Shown one piece after another: positions 62,497-64,000 of a stretch of 64,000 bases of DNA. The stretch is from Tardiphaga sp. 709 (GTDB lineage: Bacteria; Pseudomonadota; Alphaproteobacteria; Rhizobiales; Xanthobacteraceae), in contig NZ_CP135529.1 in the NCBI RefSeq assembly GCF_032401055.1, forward strand, positions 4,462,501-4,526,500, in the 5' to 3' direction. The first letter of the stretch is position 1. Each line of letters begins with the position of its first letter. A program made the translations under genes and the position numbers. A model generated the notes under the pieces. The model ran no database searches, was not told where the DNA came from, and saw only the letters and a program-made list of their open reading frames with translations.

Positions 62497-62976
62497 ATGC
62501 CCCACTCCCAAGCGCATATCCAGGCCGAACTGGGCCTCTTGGTTGCGCGACTGGCACGGGTCTGGCGCCGCAAGGCTGACCAGACCCTGTCGGCGCATGG
62601 CCTGTCCGAAGCCACGGCACATCCACTGCTGATCCTGTCCCGCGCCGGACGCGAGAATGTGCGTCAGGGCGTGCTCGCCGACGAAATGGGGCTTGAGGGC
62701 CCGTCGGTGGTCCGGCTGATCGATCTGCTGGCCGCCGAAGGGCTCGTCGAGCGCCGCGAGGACCCGACCGACCGCCGCGCCAAGGTGCTGCATCTGACGC
62801 CGCTGGGCGAAGCCAAGGCCGAAGAGATCAGGCGCGTGATGCGGCGGCTGCGCGGTGACCTGATGAAAGGGATCGCGCCCGATGAACTTGCTATTGCCTT
62901 CGATGTGCTCGGACGGATCGAGCAATCGGCCAATCGTCTGTATAAGGCCGCCGAGGAGGCGGACGCGCTGCCATGA
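62497..62976 (+). CDS. MarR-family transcriptional regulator
   Basis: 159 residues. Winged helix: LSEATAHPLLILSRAG, NVRQGVLADEMGLEGPSVVRLIDLLAAEGLV and the wing EDPTDRRAKVLHLTPLG. It overlaps the FUSC-family transporter start by four bases (ATGA), so it probably represses an efflux operon and is released by aromatic substrates. A palindrome lies just ahead of its ATG. Confidence 0.9.
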   Translation: MPHSQAHIQAELGLLVARLARVWRRKADQTLSAHGLSEATAHPLLILSRAGRENVRQGVLADEMGLEGPSVVRLIDLLAAEGLVERREDPTDRRAKVLHLTPLGEAKAEEIRRVMRRLRGDLMKGIAPDELAIAFDVLGRIEQSANRLYKAAEEADALP

Positions 62977-64000
62977 CCTCCGCTGCTGCCCAACCGCCGT
63001 TTCTCGTCCGCCACGCCGACATCATCTTCTCCGTGAAAACCTTCATCGCCGGCATGATGGCGCTGCTGATCGGCTTCGCCATGGATCTGCCGCGGCCCTA
63101 CTGGGCACTGGCCACGGTCTATATCGCCTCGCAGCCGCTGGCCGGCGCGACGCGTTCGAAAGCGCTATTTCGCGTCATCGGCACACTGGTTGGGGCTTCG
63201 GCCAGCGTGGTACTGGTCCCGAACCTCGTCAATTCGCCGGAACTGCTCAGCCTCGCCATCGCGCTGTGGGTCGGTCTCTGTCTCTATGTGTCACTGCTGG
63301 ACAGGACGCCGCGCGGCTACATGTTCATGCTGGCCGGCTATACCTGCGCCCTGATCAGCTTTCCCTCGGTCAACGAACCCGCAGCCATCTTCGATACGGC
63401 CGTGGCGCGCAGCGAGGAGATCATTGTCGGCATTCTCTGCGCGACGCTGGTCTCAACGATTCTGCTGCCGCGCAGTGTCGGTCCGGCGGTTGCAGCACGG
63501 GTCGATAGCTGGCTCGCCGGCGCGCGCAGACTGACGCAGGAAGTGCTGGCTGGTCGCAGCGCCGATCCGGCCACGCGCGACCTGCGTCTCAAGCTCGCGG
63601 CCGACGCCGTGGATATCGATACGCTGGCGGATCATCTGGCCTATGACCGGCTCGGCGGACGCGAAACCTCACGCTGGATGCGCGCCTTGCGCACGCGCAT
63701 GCTGACATTCCTGCCGCTGCTGTCATCCATGGGCGATCGCATCGATGCGCTCGGCGAAGATGCCCGGACGGCCCATCCGCAATTGATGGCGCTGATCGAC
63801 GATGTCTCGGCCTGGATTGCCGACAACGGCACCGACCGCGAACCCGCCGAACGGCTGCGCAGCATGATCGCCGCGCAGCAGCCGAAACTGAGCGCGTCGT
63901 CGTCGTGGACCGAGATCATGATCGCGAGTCTGCTGACGCGGATGCGCGAGCTGGTCGATATTTCGGCGGATTGCCGGGTCCTCAATCAGGCGATTGCCGA
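62973..64000 (+). CDS. FUSC/AaeB-family efflux protein (cut by window edge)
   Basis: 342 residues are visible, without a stop. The N-terminus has a cluster of about six membrane helices: IIFSVKTFIAGMMALLIGFAM, then PYWALATVYIASQPLAG, ALFRVIGTLVGASASVVLV, LLSLAIALWVGLCLYV, FMLAGYTCALIS and IIVGILCATLVSTILL. A large cytoplasmic part follows. This is the FUSC family (fusaric acid resistance, AaeB p-hydroxybenzoate efflux). The family is normally 650-700 residues, so roughly half is beyond the edge. It is translationally coupled to the MarR gene. Companion HlyD-type and small DUF1656 genes, if present, would lie to the right. Confidence 0.9.
   Translation, partial: MTSAAAQPPFLVRHADIIFSVKTFIAGMMALLIGFAMDLPRPYWALATVYIASQPLAGATRSKALFRVIGTLVGASASVVLVPNLVNSPELLSLAIALWVGLCLYVSLLDRTPRGYMFMLAGYTCALISFPSVNEPAAIFDTAVARSEEIIVGILCATLVSTILLPRSVGPAVAARVDSWLAGARRLTQEVLAGRSADPATRDLRLKLAADAVDIDTLADHLAYDRLGGRETSRWMRALRTRMLTFLPLLSSMGDRIDALGEDARTAHPQLMALIDDVSAWIADNGTDREPAERLRSMIAAQQPKLSASSSWTEIMIASLLTRMRELVDISADCRVLNQAIA

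Overview
The window looks like chromosomal DNA of a Bradyrhizobium-type alphaproteobacterium (Bradyrhizobiaceae/Nitrobacteraceae, e.g. Bradyrhizobium, Rhodopseudomonas, Tardiphaga or Afipia). The reasons are a cytochrome b and c1 encoded as one fbcH polyprotein behind a Rieske gene, a fused trpE(G) with a short leader peptide, a rhizobial glpDSTPQUV glycerol operon, EcfG-like (GGAAC-N16-GTT) promoter motifs, Irr/Zur-like boxes and typical palindromic intergenic repeats. I see no rRNA, tRNA, CRISPR array, insertion sequence or prophage. Most of the window is ordinary core genome.

Layout: 1-7.6 kb holds a cut TetR regulator, a flavin reductase and a tight fatty-acid beta-oxidation operon (acyl-CoA dehydrogenase, thiolase, FadJ-type fusion, thioesterase). 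7.7-16.4 kb is the glycerol regulon: glpR, a palindromic operator, then glpD and a complete ABC importer (two different ATPases, two permeases, small GlpU, binding protein GlpV). 16.5-22.5 kb, mostly minus strand, has a broken small gene, a quinone oxidoreductase, an Old Yellow Enzyme, a DUF1993 gene, a lytic transglycosylase and a lower-GC HNH nuclease with a possible modified-base reader domain. 22.6-27.3 kb has an ScfR/RamB-type regulator, small conserved genes, a phosphoesterase, a Nudix and a GNAT protein. 27.4-30.3 kb is a probable zinc-uptake pair (ZnuD-like receptor plus DUF2946) behind a Zur-like box. 30.4-37.3 kb is a MoxR/DUF58/DUF4159 operon.

37.5-46.2 kb carries housekeeping and small genes: DUF1285, CoA pyrophosphatase, CCA-adding enzyme, a MarR regulator with two matching operator-like palindromes beside a PaaI thioesterase, queuosine genes queD/queE, a cysteine-cluster protein and trmL. 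46.2-49.9 kb is an iron-uptake pair (PepSY membrane protein, siderophore receptor) with Irr-box-like motifs. 50.5-53.1 kb is fbcFH (bc1 complex) ending in a strong terminator. 53.3-57.8 kb has a three-gene translationally coupled unit (BASS transporter, SDR epimerase, FMO-like oxidoreductase), a dienelactone hydrolase and a GNAT gene whose start codon lies in a perfect hairpin. 57.8-60.7 kb has the trpL leader and attenuator, trpE(G) and apt. The end holds two paralogous ParA-like ATPases (one frameshifted) and a MarR-FUSC efflux pair cut by the window edge.

Most notable: the two Glp ATPases are degenerate in complementary places, so that only one canonical ATP site can form in the heterodimer. 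The trp leader appears to be leaderless. Three reading-frame breaks (in glpT, a small gene at 16.8 kb and a ParA-like gene at 61.8 kb) could be real decay or indel sequencing errors. No feature convincingly shows a wholly undescribed system; the best candidates for novelty are listed as findings.
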